NCBI GenBank assembly: GCA_035222895.1
Contig: JAVYIG010001035.1
Span: 186,001-250,000, forward strand
From: Strongylocentrotus droebachiensis
Lineage: Eukaryota; Echinodermata; Echinoidea; Camarodonta; Strongylocentrotidae
Direction of reading: 5' to 3'
DNA length: 64,000 bases
This document shows positions 33,950-45,931 of the stretch, in pieces (position 1 is the stretch's first letter; every line of letters begins with the position of its first letter). The position numbers were made by a program, and so were the translations under genes. The notes under the pieces were generated by a model that did no database searches, was not told the DNA's origin, and was given only the letters and a program-made list of their open reading frames with translations.

Positions 33950-34170
33950 TCTTCCATCGCGAGCCAATTCAAGTCAATGCGCTTCAACGGAGTACGGACA
34001 AAGACAACACAAGCACTCCTATTGGTGGTAAATGCCCCAAAATCGCGAGGAACCGCTGCTGATTGCGCAGACACAATAGAGTCATATCATATCTGTCAAG
34101 CCTCGCCCGGAAGGCGTCTGGTCGCGGGCGATCGGTCTCCCTTTTTACGCCATTTTCAATGAAAAGGGGT
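33950..34170 (+). promoter_or_regulatory. CpG- and CCAAT-rich block, candidate promoter of the + strand gene
   Basis: This is the most CpG-dense stretch in the window, with repeated CGCG, GCGC and CGATCG, against a CpG-poor background. It holds a CCAAT at about 33963 and an inverted CCAAT (ATTGG) at about 34020. No TATA box is evident. It ends about 10 bp before an ATG in strong context that opens the first exon of the + strand gene model. These are the expected features of a TATA-less promoter, but no start site can be fixed from sequence alone. A - strand function is possible too, because several short frames read that way. Confidence 0.35.
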
Positions 34171-34180
34171 AAAAAGTGAA

Positions 34181-34260
34181 ATGGCCAGTCAGATAAGGCC
34201 TTTGGTTATCTGTGTCATGTACATGTATGTTTCCATGAAAGGGATTTTACAGCAAGTGAA
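34181..34260 (+). CDS. first coding exon of a five-exon + strand gene model
   Basis: An ATG with G at -3 and +4 opens 26 codons plus two bases: MASQIRPLVICVMYMYVSMK then GILQQV. It ends exactly at the consensus donor GTGAGT at 34261. The first 20 residues contain a hydrophobic core (PLVICVMYMYV) that could act as a signal or membrane anchor. The exon leaves in phase 2, and the next candidate (35375) enters with one nucleotide, which agrees. The CpG/CCAAT block directly upstream supports a 5' end here. No protein family is recognised. Confidence 0.4.
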
Positions 34261-34837
34261 GTGAGTGGCACAATTTTGCAGAGTTCATTTCTGGTAATCT
34301 TATTGATGTGATGAACAGGATGAAAAATATTATTACAAAAATAATAAGTTTACTTCCACCAATTGGAAACAACTGCAGAAGTTAGGGGTAAAAGGCTGTT
34401 CAAGACTTAACCATTTTCTTCGCTTTGTCATAAAACTGTAAATTAGAAGAAATGAAGGCAATAAGTAGGGGAAAATGTAATCTATCCTACCTTTATCTAT
34501 AGCTTTACCTATTTAATTACATCCATGTAATTCAATAATGGAAAACAGTACATAACTTTCTCATTAAGTAATCAATTTTTAACAAATTAAGGTGAAAATA
34601 AAACAAAATATTGTACAAGTTAGAGCAAACTTTGATATAGATCATGTTGATAATTGCATGTCAGGTGAATAAATGCTTGTCAGGGCATAAATAATGACCA
34701 TTTCTAACAAGGTTCAATCTAAAAATTCTTTCGTTCTTTTTATCTCCATCATGAAAATACCCTGTCATGTTGAAGCCTCCCAATGATGGAGACTGATTTA
34801 ATGTAGCCTGATTTAATGTAGCCATACTATCTGTACA

Positions 34838-34896
34838 GAGCCAGAAGGGTGTTAACTCTGTGTTACAGTATATGAGTGAATGCCCTTTTGGTTCCA
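34838..34896. repeat. hairpin-family copy (34.8 kb)
   Basis: The left arm AGAGCCAGAAGGGTGTTAAC and right arm GTGAATGCCCTTTTGGTTCC pair around a loop of about 17 nt. It lies inside intron 1 of the + strand gene model. Confidence 0.8.
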
Positions 34897-35374
34897 ATAT
34901 GAGGGTTGTGTGGAGGGAGATAGGGTGACGAGGAGTAAGTCACGTTTGCTGAGGGTAGTGATAACGCATGCTAATGAAGCTGATTTGGTGGACGTTTGAT
35001 GGCAAGGCATGCTGTGAGATATTGATTCTAAATATATATAGTCTCATTCTGCCATCGATGTTGGTATGGGAAGGAATATATTTCTTTAGGAACATCCTGA
35101 CTATGTTATTTTATCTCGTTTTAAGCATTGTATGCTAAAAAAAAACATAAAATATTAACATTTATTCAATATTTAAGCCAGTTTCTACAAGAATATGTCA
35201 ATTGGTAAACTATTACATCTTTTTGAGGGGTTTCCAACATATCTGTATATCTATCAAGTCATTTCATAAGGTATTCTTTAGGTTCAACAAAATGAGGCGA
35301 CATTCATTTGATCCATGCATTTCTGTACTTTTTAAAATACCAAAATAGGTATTAATTTTGTTTACCTTCTATAG

Positions 35375-35493
35375 CTATGAATACAAAATTAGTGACAGAT
35401 TGAAACTCTCATATTTCAAGCAACATAGAAATCTTTATCATCAGTTGAAACAGGAAACCAAAATTCTTCCAGAGTGGCCATCTACCAATCACA
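35375..35493 (+). CDS. second exon of the + strand gene model
   Basis: The acceptor TTTTGTTTACCTTCTATAG is strong and the donor GTGAGT is consensus. The 119-nt exon is fully open when entered with one nucleotide: YEYKISDRLKLSYFKQHRNL, then YHQLKQETKILPEWPSTNH, leaving in phase 1. Residues are mixed polar, basic and aromatic, with no low-complexity bias and no repeat. The frame also continues in both directions as part of the longest open frame of the window (35358-35804), so an unspliced reading cannot be excluded. No domain is recognised. Confidence 0.4.
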
Positions 35494-35993
35494 GTGAGTC
35501 ATTTTTAGCCTGGAGTTTTCCACTGGCCGGTACTATCGATGGTGCAAGAATTCACCCCACTACTACCTTTACCACCGGTGTCATCACCTTTCCTCATCAT
35601 TTTCCTCATCCTCTCTATCATCTACTTCCAGTCCTCTTCATTCTTTCATATCATAAGATATGCGCATCTTATTTTGGGGGTATGATGCGAGAACAAGGTG
35701 TCGATTGCCTAATTTTGATAATGACACTTCCAATTAGACACGATGTGGTATCCAGGATCCGGACCGCATCATTTGGGGTGTGGAATTTCTTCCAGCTTCT
35801 CTGACAACATCTCTGTCTCCTTTTTCAAGCCCATTACCGGTATCCAGGGTCATGAGGGTGTTAAAGTCTTGTAAGTCATACACCGGTCATACTGCCAAAT
35901 CAACCCCAAACTGACTTTTAACCAACAAAATTTGGCTTTTGGTTGTAACGTAAAGCTTTGTTCATTGTATTATCAGCCTGGTGTTGGAACCAT

Positions 35994-36009
35994 GGGGGGG
36001 GGGGGGGGG
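35994..36009 (+). repeat. poly-G run
   Basis: Sixteen consecutive G inside intron 2 of the gene model. Confidence 0.95.
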
Positions 36010-36526
36010 TTGTTTTCAGACAATTTCCAGCCAGCTTTTGCCTTTCTGAGATCATGCATTAAGTTCTTAACCTTTATGGTGTCACAGAGTTTACAATGTG
36101 TATCAAAAATAAAGTTACAGAGTCAAGTGTTCAATCATACAGCTCTTTTTTGCAATGCTTATTATCATTTAAAAAATCAGTCCAGTTTCTTAAAAAATTA
36201 AGCACACTACAAAGTTAAAAACTTGAGTAAAAATGAGTTAAAAAAGGTACACTGCCACTTCTAGTTCACTCACAAAGTATTCCTTCATATCATGGTAAGA
36301 TGCACAATCTGTCTAGAAATGACAGTATATAAGGAAAAGAATGTTTGCAGACTGTCAGTGCCAGCATGTTACTCTAAGGAGAGTAGGATGTACAAACAGT
36401 GATTGGCTGGAAGTCATCAGTGTAATGATAACTAGCATCCTGACAAGCTCAATTTGTCAGCCATATGACATGAAAGGACACATCATTGCCCTCATCTACC
36501 TTAGATTGAGACTTATTATCCTCCTT

Positions 36527-36769
36527 CAAATTCTCTCTCTCCACCTCTCTCCCTCTCTCTTTCTCTTTCCACCTATTTTTCTTCCTCACGTAACCTTTTC
36601 CTCTTTCTACAATTACTTCTCCCCCCCCCCCCTTTCTCTCTCTTCTTCTCCTCTTTTTCTCTCTTCTGCCCTCTCCTCTCTTTTCCTTCTTGTCATCCAT
36701 TTTGAATCTTCTTCTATTTAATTTCAAGTCTGATTTCAGCTTCTCCATCATCTCTATCTCTCTCTCTCT
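36527..36769 (+). repeat. CT-rich low-complexity tract with poly-C
   Basis: About 240 bp of CT, CCT and a poly-C run. It directly abuts the LINE fragment that follows, so the retrotransposon may have inserted at the edge of, or expanded, a CT tract. Confidence 0.9.
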
Positions 36770-37495
36770 ATTGATTGGTCTAAGGTATTCAAGCGTAATC
36801 TTGCTCAAATTAGAGAAAGCAAATTACGAGAGTTTAATTTGAAATTAATGTATAACCTATTGCCAGTAAGAAGTAATCTTTTCAAATGGGGAATATCCAA
36901 TGACGATGTATGCCCAACATGTAATATAAAAGAAGATATGAATCACGCATTTATAGAATGCAAACTAATTGAGCCCTTCATTAAACATATCAAAGAAATA
37001 TTAAGAGATATATACAAAGTAAGGATACTGACGCTCAATATCCAACACCTACTCAAAATAGAATGTGAAAGTCATTGTATACTATTCTTTACAATAGCAT
37101 TTTGGACCATTTATAAATTGATTGTTAAACGAAATATAACTGGGATAGACAAGAGAAAAGTTGCTTCTAAACAAAATCTCCATAGAGAAATTATAAAAAG
37201 AATGGAAAGTAAATCAAACTTAAAGATGAACAGAAAGCTTTTACCAAAAGAACTGTTGGGTGTTATTTAAGAAAAGAAAAAAAAAAGAAAAGAAAGAAAG
37301 GGAATAAAAACTATCAGTATGATTTGTATGTTAATTATGATTCAATTGCTTTGCAAAGCAAAACTTAATTTCAATTCTTTGTTATGACAATAATAATGTT
37401 TTTGCGATTATGTAAATTTGATTTGTAGTATTGTATCTTTGAATGTAACCATGTATATATAATCAATAAATCCTCTGATGAGGCAAAGAAAAAAA
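36770..37495 (+). mobile_element. 5'-truncated LINE 3' end with intact frame
   Basis: From 36770 to the stop at 37270 a single frame of 166 codons encodes the C-terminal zinc-finger-like region (zf-RVT type) of a non-LTR reverse transcriptase: IDWSKVFKRN, FNLKLMYNLLPVRSNLFKW, then CPTCNIKEDMNHAFIEC with the C..C......H....C ligands. A Lys-rich tail follows. The 3' part holds an A-rich run just after the stop, an AT-rich 3' UTR, an AATAAA at about 37463 and an A-rich end at about 37488-37499. CT tracts lie on both sides. The absence of stops and frameshifts suggests a younger insertion than the 30.3 kb copy. The polymerase part is missing. Confidence 0.85.
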
Positions 37496-37496
37496 G

Positions 37497-37501
<5 letters not shown>

Positions 37502-37544
<43 letters not shown>

Positions 37545-37641
37545 CTTCATCATGTTTGTTGAAAGAGTTTTCTTTCTTCACCCACTCTATTTATATCTCT
37601 TTCTTTCACTCTGGAATATGTATATGTCACATTCTCTCTCC

Positions 37642-37674
<33 letters not shown>

Positions 37675-37681
37675 TCTCTCT
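37502..37681 (+). repeat. two (CT)n microsatellites
   Basis: A run of about 20 CT units at 37502-37542 directly follows the A-rich tail of the LINE. A second run lies at 37632-37681. Confidence 0.95.
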
Positions 37682-37960
37682 TGTACCAAGGAATATATAT
37701 ATCAGCATTCCTACATACATCTCAACAGTAACTTCCAACAGATACAAAGAAGAACAATATTTGCCATATCAAAAGTCTCCAGTTGGGTGGCGGGGCTACT
37801 AATCACCACACGACCCCTTCCAAAAATAAAATAACCCTAAAACCTTCCTGGTGTCATCGTCACGACAATGTGTCATTTATAAGGAGGAGACATCCTCTTG
37901 CTGAAATATGGAGGTCATAATTAGGCTGAAGAGGGCACGAAAGGGGCTCCTTGTTAACAG

Positions 37961-38060
37961 ATTGGTATCAGAGAAGGCCACCAGGGAAGAGAGAGCAAAC
38001 ATCTGACACCACCACCAGACTGGTCCTCACTGGGCCTTGTACTGAAGGCTATAGTGTCAG
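37961..38060 (+). CDS. third exon of the + strand gene model
   Basis: CTCCTTGTTAACAG precedes and GTGAGG follows a 100-nt GC-richer exon. Two of three frames are open. The one that fits the exit phase of the second exon (two nucleotides first) reads WYQRRPPGKREQTSDTTTRL then VLTGPCTEGYSV, leaving in phase 2. The WYQ..PGK string recalls an immunoglobulin framework, but the spacing of later residues does not fit that fold. The phase-0 frame (IGIREGHQGRESKHLTPPPD) is the alternative. A 37-nt piece at 38116-38152 with good splice sites could be an alternative next exon, but the intron would be only 55 nt. Confidence 0.3.
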
Positions 38061-38818
38061 GTGAGGAGAGCTATGATATATGTCTTGGAGGATGGTCATG
38101 AAATATTTCTTACAGGACAGCCATTAAAGATATATCTTTGTTTTTGAGATGGGTAAGGGATAGGGGAGGCCAGTTATTTGAAGAGATAATGGCCATGAAA
38201 CTTCAACCGTAAATGATACAATAAATGTCCACTGGCCTGCATTTCTTCAGCATTCTGTTTATTCTTACAGAGTGACAATATCTGTGTACATCAAATTTTA
38301 ATAATTTCCTCCAAAGAGAAAACTTGATATTCCAGGCCTCCATAATGCACACATTTACATCATGTACTCCTGTGCAAGTTGCATTTATCCTGCAGTAGTA
38401 ATTCATATGAAAACTGTATAACCTACCATATCATGTACTATCATGGTGACCATATGGTCATAATACTCCCTGTGGAGTGGAGAAGGTTCACATATTGTGT
38501 GAATGAACGAATGATGACTTAGATAATATCTGTAAAGCACACTGAGAAATTCAAATCAAGCACTACCAGCCTTGATTGTTCTATCACAATAACTTCTATT
38601 TTCTCTCTCCCTCTTTACTTTTTCATACATTCCCAAAGTCTGTCATAAAATGTCAAAATGGAGTGACATTTTTACCAAGATTGGAAGGCATGTCATAACT
38701 TTCTCCATTGACAATATGATTGGACAGGAGAGATGATAATCATCTTGTGGCAGAGTATCACATATCTCAACCATAATATACCAACACCACCAGGACCTGT
38801 CAGGTGCCAATCTCGCAT

Positions 38819-39240
38819 TGTTATGTAGGTCTAGGGTGAAGAAAGCGACACAGATTGAAGGTGACCTGGTACGATTGCAATTCTAAAGGAATCCATGTAG
38901 TTATCCCCAAGCATTGCAAGCATGTTTTTGTTGCTTTTTCATTGTTTTGGGGGCTTTCTATTTAACTACTGAATATTTATACCCCTTTCTTTGCTACTAT
39001 GTTTACCAACAATTATTGTAAATGAACTTCCATGAGTCAAATTCCATTATGGGTTGTGTTTTTTTGGTTAGATGTTGAGCATAATATATCTACCCATCTC
39101 GAACCTGTCATGGTTATGTAGGTCTGGGTGAAGGGAAAAAGGTGACACAGATTGAACCTGGTATGAATACAATCCTATAGTAATCCATGATGGAATCCCT
39201 AGGAACTGCAAGCATCGTTATAGTTTTTGTCTCAGTAAAA
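38819..39240 (+). repeat. diverged ~290-bp direct duplication
   Basis: The block TTATGTAGGTCTAGGGTGAAG, then GACACAGATTGAA, CCTGGTA, AATCCATG and GCAAGCAT begins at about 38820 and recurs in order from about 39112. Only part of each unit is conserved. Confidence 0.6.
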
Positions 39241-39259
39241 CGCCTTCTTTGCCACTGAA

Positions 39260-40820
39260 TTAAACAATATTATTGATTTTTTTTTAAAATGATTTTGTTT
39301 ACTCTTTGTATAATTGTAGAATAGGGAAAGAAATACCGAAATGGATCAGCCTTCTCTATACATCTACATATATATCTTATTCCGGATGTAAAATTGGATA
39401 ATTTTTAGCCTCAGAAAAGTTCATGAATACAATTCTTGGCCAGGATTTGCCGCCTAGCATGGAAGGGATCAATATACACATGTACCTCAGTAGATTGTCA
39501 CATACACAAAAGTTTAAAAACATCATTGTTTACCCTTTGGGAGGTCTGACATCACTCCAGTATACTTGTACCAGGTATATGCAATTCTTTATAATCGAAA
39601 AACATACCAGTAATTTGTAAAATCACTCAAATTTGTGAGAAAAAAAAATCACTCAAAACATTACTCCATCAACAACTTTTTTTGTAAAGTGAAATTACCA
39701 CGTCTAAATGGTTTCCTCTCAAAATATTTTTCTTCTATTTGAGGCTTTTTCCTTCTGAACAATAACAAACCATGTTTACATAGACCTGGGCTCATTACCG
39801 GGGACAAAGAGCAGCATTTCGTTGCCAGAAAATGAAGTAGAGCAGTAATCTTGGTAATCTTCATAAGAGGTGTTTTCCTAACATCAGCTAATTTCCCCCG
39901 AAGCTGTTAAATCAAACGAGAGACATGCTCAAGTGTATGGAAAGAAGGGAGGATGATAGAGAAGCAGGTGAATCAGGAACATAGGGGGTTTCATGGTCGC
40001 AATGAGGTTATCAAAATGGGCAGATTGTTGCCAAATGTAATGAATTTCTTTTATATATGAAGGGATCGAGTTGCATGATGAGGGCCAGACGGCTGCTGGA
40101 TGGGGGCAGACACAAAGGAAAGGGGCGGGATGAGGTTAGATATTAAATGATTGAACAAAGGAGGGGGCAGGTGATTTATTCCCTTGGGTTGATTGTGATA
40201 TGAGGCAAGATAATAGAAGAAAAATATGTACGATGCATTGGTTAGCGTGATTGAGGGAAATGATGACGATGAAGGTAATTAGGTAATTAGGTAAATGACA
40301 AATTTTGATGACCCAGTAATAACAAAGAAGAACACGCCTCCCCCACTGCTGTATCTTTACTGTCATATCAATTTGCTGCAGGCATTTTCTTAGAAATTTG
40401 CTCTTTTTCAGGTATTTTTGTCCATACACACAAGTAAGAATGTATGAGTGATGTAAGTAACTACATATGTTTACTAGAAATACTGATAAAACATATTTCT
40501 TTTTGTTGAGTATGAGTTCACATTTGATCTACTTATTTCAATGCTGATTGCTTTACAAATTATATGTTTTTAAGTGTCTAGGTATGCCAACCAAATGATT
40601 GATGCAATTACCCCAATAACAAATTGCTTGAATATTTGCATCATTAACTAGTTTTTGTTTTTAAATTTTAAAAAAGATACAATTCATGATTAAATTCTAT
40701 AATTTATGGCATACACCACTTAATACTAACACAAATAACTAGTCTACCAAACATTAACCCTTAACATCATGTTTATTCCATGATTGGCTGGTAGACAAAT
40801 CAAGCTAATAAGTCAATTAA
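39260..40820. other. AT-rich stretch, weak exon-like signals only
   Basis: At about 39889-39965 two overlapping + frames (LISPEAVKSNERHAQVYGKK and LLNQTRDMLKCMERREDDRE) lie between acceptor-like and donor-like sites. They compete with each other and neither was called. Confidence 0.4.
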
Positions 40821-40830
40821 CCCTACCTAC

Positions 40831-40835
40831 ACCTT

Positions 40836-40885
<50 letters not shown>

Positions 40886-40960
40886 GAGAGAGGGAGAGGG
40901 AGAGAGAGAGACAGAGACAGAGAGAGAGAGAGACAGACAGAGAGAGAGAGAGGGAGAGAG
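40831..40960 (+). repeat. (GA)n microsatellite with GGGA and GACA units
   Basis: About 130 bp of purine repeat, one of the few long tracts with GA on the + strand. Confidence 0.97.
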
Positions 40961-40999
40961 GCAACTGTCAGGAGTAACACCCTCTCGTGCTACCCCTCT

Positions 41000-42880
41000 G
41001 GTCAAACATACGTTCCTAGCAACCAGAGACGAGTCTCTTCACGGCTTAATGAGATTTCACACCTTGAGGATCACGGGCAAAAAAGATCCTCCCATTTTTA
41101 TCGATAAGAGGACAGACCCCAGAGATAACCCTGTTCTGGGCGTGTTTTCTTTCCCCTGTTTTTCTTTTTTTTACAGTTTCAATCGGTCAGCAGCTATCCA
41201 TTCCTAGGTTTAGTCGGTCAGTGTACATCAAGAGTGGACATGTATATGGATGGCAGTGCAACCTGAGATCAATGGACTAAGTAAACTGTTGGTTCAGGTA
41301 TTGGGAACTTAGATCGATTGGGCAAGATAATGCGACAGGCACTTAAATCCCTTAATTGATATCAATGCCTAGATTCAAATGAAATGAACCTTTACTGTAC
41401 TTATTTTGACAATACATGTTTTACCTGTTCACATGAAATAAGAAATTGATATTGTTGTACTGGATGCAGATTAGGCTTTTAAAGGGTCAGAAATAAGAAT
41501 AAACATGAAAGGAAGTTTGTTCCCCCTCAAATAATTATTATTACAAAAAAATTATGATGAATAATTTGTTGTTAACAAAAAGGCCTTTGTGCTGGCAGCT
41601 GACAGTATCTGACTTGATTAAATACTGTTAACAAGTCACAATGATTAACATTTGTAAAAAGTAAAAATGTCAGCTCACACTTTTGCTTCTTTTTCCAACC
41701 ATGAAACGTTTATTTTTTGCGCCTTGTTTCTCTTTCTTTAACAAGGAAAGCCACAATATCAACTGGATGAGCAAAAGTGACAGCCATATCGGTGTCAAGT
41801 AATTGAAAAGTTTGTTTTGACTAGCTTCAGAAATCTCTCCTCGAGGGTCCTATTCCGTTGATCTAACATGGGCGGGAGGATGTTGTCTCTGAAAACCAAA
41901 TGCTTTTTGAAAATGTTTTCAGAAGAATGCTACCCTAAGCATAATCATTCTTAACCCTCACAATCTACCAATTTCTTCTCTGATCATTTTGAGGTATCCA
42001 CAAGATACTCACTCAATATAGAAGATGGTGATTGTAGGGATGAGACTTGAAACTTTCCAAAGTTCAAGTAAAATTCAAGGGATGGATTGCTATGAATTCA
42101 GTTTGCCTCATATTATGTTGCATTCTTATGAAAACAAGATATCTTCAGCAAAATACATGTTTATGTCATAACATGTCTTTATTATTATTTCCTTCCCAAA
42201 TAGTCTTTATTTGACTTTCTAGATAACATTTTTTTTTTTTACCCATCACAAAAAATTTGTACCACTTTCCTAATTTCGTTCTTGCTCTTTAAAGGAAGTG
42301 CAAATTTATGAATAAACCAAAGATTTACAAAACTCTACAAGCTTGTTTTCAGTTATTTCCATCCTAAATAATCTTTATATACATGTATATCATTTATTTG
42401 ATCATGGCTATTGCTTGATCTCTCAAAAATTAGAGTCATCTTCCTAATTCTCTTCTTGACCTTTAAAGGAACTGCAAATTCTGGAAGAAACCAATAACCG
42501 ACCCCAAGATTCCATTGCAAGAATTTATCCGCTCTTTTTTTCTTCCAATATCATCCTACCAACTTGGTAGCCCAGAGAAACAAGCTGCATCCACAACTGT
42601 CAATACGTTGCATATTCATGGGGTAATGACAGCAATTAGGGTTCAGAGCTAGGGAGCCCTTTGAGCGGTATTTTGGTAGGTGGACTCGGGTTACAAGGCA
42701 GGCAGGTGTAATTACCACCAAACATCCCCTTTCTTTTATTCATTGGATGGAAGGGGGGTCGGATCGTGAGATGGTTTCAAGCCTGGCAGGGGAGGGGTCA
42801 GGGGGAAGAAAGGACAGGATGAATGGGGGCTTAGGAAGAGGTAAAGACTAAAAAAAGTACCATCTTCCTCTCCTCCCCTC
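41000..42880. other. AT-rich stretch, no gene seen
   Basis: No element or splice-bounded frame of note. Confidence 0.5.
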
Positions 42881-42909
42881 TATTTGCGTCTGTCTTTGTT
42901 ACTCTCCAT

Positions 42910-42999
42910 CTCTCCTTCTTTCTCTCTTTCTCTCTGTCTCTGTCTCTCTGTCTCTGTCTCTGTCTCTGTCTCTGTCTCTTTCTCTCTCTCTCTCTCCCC
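42910..42999 (+). repeat. (CTCTGT)n / (CT)n microsatellite
   Basis: CT and CTGT units with a hexanucleotide period near the centre. Confidence 0.95.
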
Positions 43000-43102
43000 T
43001 TATCCTGTATCTGTCAAAAGACAATACCTACATGCTAGACTTTGTTTGTCCATGGCAAGAATTAAAACGTTTCCAGTAATCCATCTACATCTCCACTTCC
43101 AC

Positions 43103-43225
43103 TTAAACTAATGTCCAATTTACCCTAAAACAAAACACAGCATAAACCTAATCCTTAAACTAATGTCTAATTTACCCTAAAACAAACCACAGCATAAACC
43201 TAATCCTTAAACTAATTTCTAACAA
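43103..43225 (+). repeat. 52-bp tandem repeat, 2.3 copies
   Basis: TTAAACTAATGTCYAATTTA starts at 43103 and again at 43155, with a partial third unit at 43207. The first two units differ at only two or three positions, so the duplication is recent. Confidence 0.92.
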
Positions 43226-43927
43226 GGTACCATCCATCTCTGCATGATATCTTTGGGAAACTCACACTTCCAAATGGATCTACTTATCCACACGATAGGA
43301 CTGAGACTTGTTTACTTTGAGCCCTACACCAGTGTTAACCAATGGGTTTAAGCTGTAAGCAGTGATGGAAGTGGTTCATATCTAACACTGATTGGGATGA
43401 TCATCTAGTTTCCCTGCATGGTACTCTACAATTTATGCTTTTGAATTCTGTGTATGCAAAGCTTACATATAATTATACTGTAAATTATAGTTTTGGGCAA
43501 ACCATTGTTAATGTATTGTATGTTAATGGATGCTTTCTAATATTTGTAAATTGAATTTTATTCAACCTTATTTTTTATAATATATGTTTTGTCAATAAAC
43601 TAGATCAAATAAATTAAGGAAACAATCACGCTAAGTTGTAACTAGTGCTTAGAATTTATGGATAGTTCTCTTATCTAGATGAATTTAACATCAGGGACAT
43701 ATTATTAACTGTTACATAACCATATAACTACTTGATTCTTTGATTATAAACATTCATCAATAGAAATAATATGTATTTTAAACATACCTTTAAAAAATTA
43801 CATGACTAGGTAGTAGAAAGACAATAATTTATTATATATTATATGACTTCCCTTTATTTTTGCTTTTTTTCTTCTCCCCCCAATAGCCATTCGTTGGCGC
43901 TGGGAAACTGTCTGATTAACACATCAT

Positions 43928-44010
43928 TTGCTTGGAGCTAAAAAGTAATATAGATTCAATGTAAACTTTATTTTAAAGAATCTAAGCTAGTGCCCTTCTG
44001 GCTCTCAATA
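43928..44010. repeat. hairpin-family copy (43.9 kb)
   Basis: The right arm AGTGCCCTTCTGGCTCTCAA is well preserved. The left arm (CTTGGAGCTAAAAAGTAATA) is decayed. It lies in intron 3 of the gene model. Confidence 0.55.
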
Positions 44011-44445
44011 AACTAGATTTTTGTCCAGCATTCTATTTTAAGTTAAAACATAACGTACCCTTAACATTTAGTCATCAAATGCGACTGACAAGTGCTCAAA
44101 GTATGTTGCTATCAAAATATCCGTTACAGAAATTAGGTTAAAGTTGTCAGAGGTGCAAAGGGCTATATTACGTCTCAATTTGGATCTCTGAAGGTGTAAT
44201 GGGGCTACCTAATTAGAGAAAGTTTAGGGTTGGAGGCTTCACAGCTGCATGCACAAAGTTAATTCAATACAGAGAGGGTATGGAGGAGTAAGGATATCAT
44301 GACTTCATTGGGAGGATGCATGGAATTCAATATATATGTCTTGTGCCCTCCAGTCGGATCACTGTCAATTAATGGGGGCAGATTTTGTATTCTAACTGCC
44401 CGGATAGCTCAGAAAAATGCAACATCATTTTTCCTATCTTTTTAG

Positions 44446-44486
44446 CAGATACATGAGGAAGGACAGAAAGAGAACATGGCTTACAG
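44446..44486 (+). CDS. fourth exon of the + strand gene model
   Basis: A strong acceptor (TTTTTCCTATCTTTTTAG) and the donor GTAAAC bound 41 nt. Entered with one nucleotide, as required by the third exon, it reads RYMRKDRKRTWLT and leaves in phase 1. The frame starting in phase 0 (QIHEEGQKENMAY) is also open. An AG three bases further in would shorten the exon. Support is the splice sites and phase agreement only. Confidence 0.3.
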
Positions 44487-45305
44487 GTAAACTGAAATCA
44501 AGATATGATTCAATAGAAAGAGGAGGTATGACTCATTTTTGTTAACATACTTTCTCAAAAATAGTTATCCCTACAGGTATGACACAATTTTGAGATATTT
44601 CTTACATGTTTAAGCTTGATTTTGGAACCCTCCTTTAGAATAATAGGATTACTGTGGAATTTAAGAAAGAGGGAATTTTTAATCATTTTTGTTCATAGTC
44701 ACCCCAAAAATCAATATCTAAATGACTTTATACCTCCCATGTTGTATGCCTGCATCCAGTTATTACTGTTTTATATCTTCAAATAAGCTTTCAATCAGCT
44801 TCTATAGGTTATCCTGTCAAGGTATATTCATCTTTTCTATTTCCTTCTGGTATATCCTACAATGTAAATGTACTTATACTTGATCAATATAATCAATCAA
44901 TCAATAAAGGTGATTTATGCAGTGGACTTTTATTAAAAGAAACATTTTTGGACAAAAATGATTGCCTATTAAAAATTAAACCTTGCTTTATCACAGCTAA
45001 AAAATATAAAAAAAGATGTGGCACAGGAAACATATGGTGTTATAAAGTTCCAAAGTATGACCTTTAACATTCCGTCATATATGGGACGACTGTATCGTGT
45101 GTCTATGCTTTAATCATGTAATAACTCTTCTATCTTCGTTCTTTTTATCATGTTGAAAGAAAATAGTTCCAGTGCAGGTTCTTTTGTTATTGTTTTTGTC
45201 TGGGCCATCTACATTTTAGATTCCTCAAGTTACAATCCAGGCATCCGCAAGCAAGTAGAATTGCTTTGAACTAAATTGCTTTGAACTTCAAAAAAATGTA
45301 TTATA

Positions 45306-45377
45306 TCTGCTGAGAGCCAGAAGGATGTTAACTCATATACTTTCACATAGAGGTAAAGTTCTTCGGCTCTCAACAGA
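45306..45377. repeat. hairpin-family copy (45.3 kb)
   Basis: The left arm TCTGCTGAGAGCCAGAAGGA then TGTTAACT pairs with the right arm AGTTCTTCGGCTCTCAACAGA. The loop is about 20 nt. It lies in intron 4 of the gene model. Confidence 0.75.
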
Positions 45378-45797
45378 TTTTGTTCTCAATCCATTGTCTA
45401 CCAATCGAATCACTTTCATTGATATGAGGGAAAAGAAGAAAATAACCTCAAGGTGTGTGCATAAATTGAATTGAAGAAGGAGAGGGGCAGCGGAAGAAGA
45501 GAGAGATGGAATCATGATGTAAATGGATTCCTCAGCTCCAATGAAGATATTATCCCATCAAGATCTTAATGTTTCAAGGATTGAATCATTCCGTTTATGC
45601 AGCTGATTCTTTATTCTGCCAGGTGGAATACACCTCTGGGCTTCCCTCTCTTCCCGTCATCCTCCTCGATCCTCGCCACCTCCCTTTTCAATCAAATCTG
45701 CCCCTTACCATACAAAAGATGAAAATGTTTAGATAAAATCCAGTTTGAAATGTTTAGATATAATCTAGGATCTCTTTTTCTCATCTATTTCTTACAG

Positions 45798-45931
45798 ATT
45801 GGATTCATTATGAGCGAATTACTGGGGCAGAAGGTGCAAATATTATCGCAGCACTTGTCTCCTTTGATGGAAATTCTTGCGGATGCTTTGAGGAGTATGT
45901 GGTAGTGGAGGGAATGTGTACACTGCAATGA
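45798..45931 (+). CDS. terminal exon of the + strand gene model
   Basis: The acceptor CTTTTTCTCATCTATTTCTTACAG is the best on this strand in the area. Entered with two nucleotides, as the fourth exon requires, it reads WIHYERITGAEGANIIAALV, SFDGNSCGCFEEYVVVEG, then MCTLQ and TGA at 45929-45931. A phase-0 frame is also open for 35 codons. The spliced model would be about 157 residues with an N-terminal hydrophobic segment. The nearest clear AATAAA on + is at 46849, so the 3' UTR would be long. Function unknown. Confidence 0.35.

Noticed and set aside
35932-36201. 89-codon frame across the poly-G run
   Set aside because: The frame depends on the poly-G length and has no domain; the TTTTCAG inside has no matching donor.
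37961-38060. Immunoglobulin framework-like WYQRRPPGK
   Set aside because: The spacing to the later Leu and Tyr-x-Cys positions does not match an immunoglobulin fold and no first Cys precedes it.
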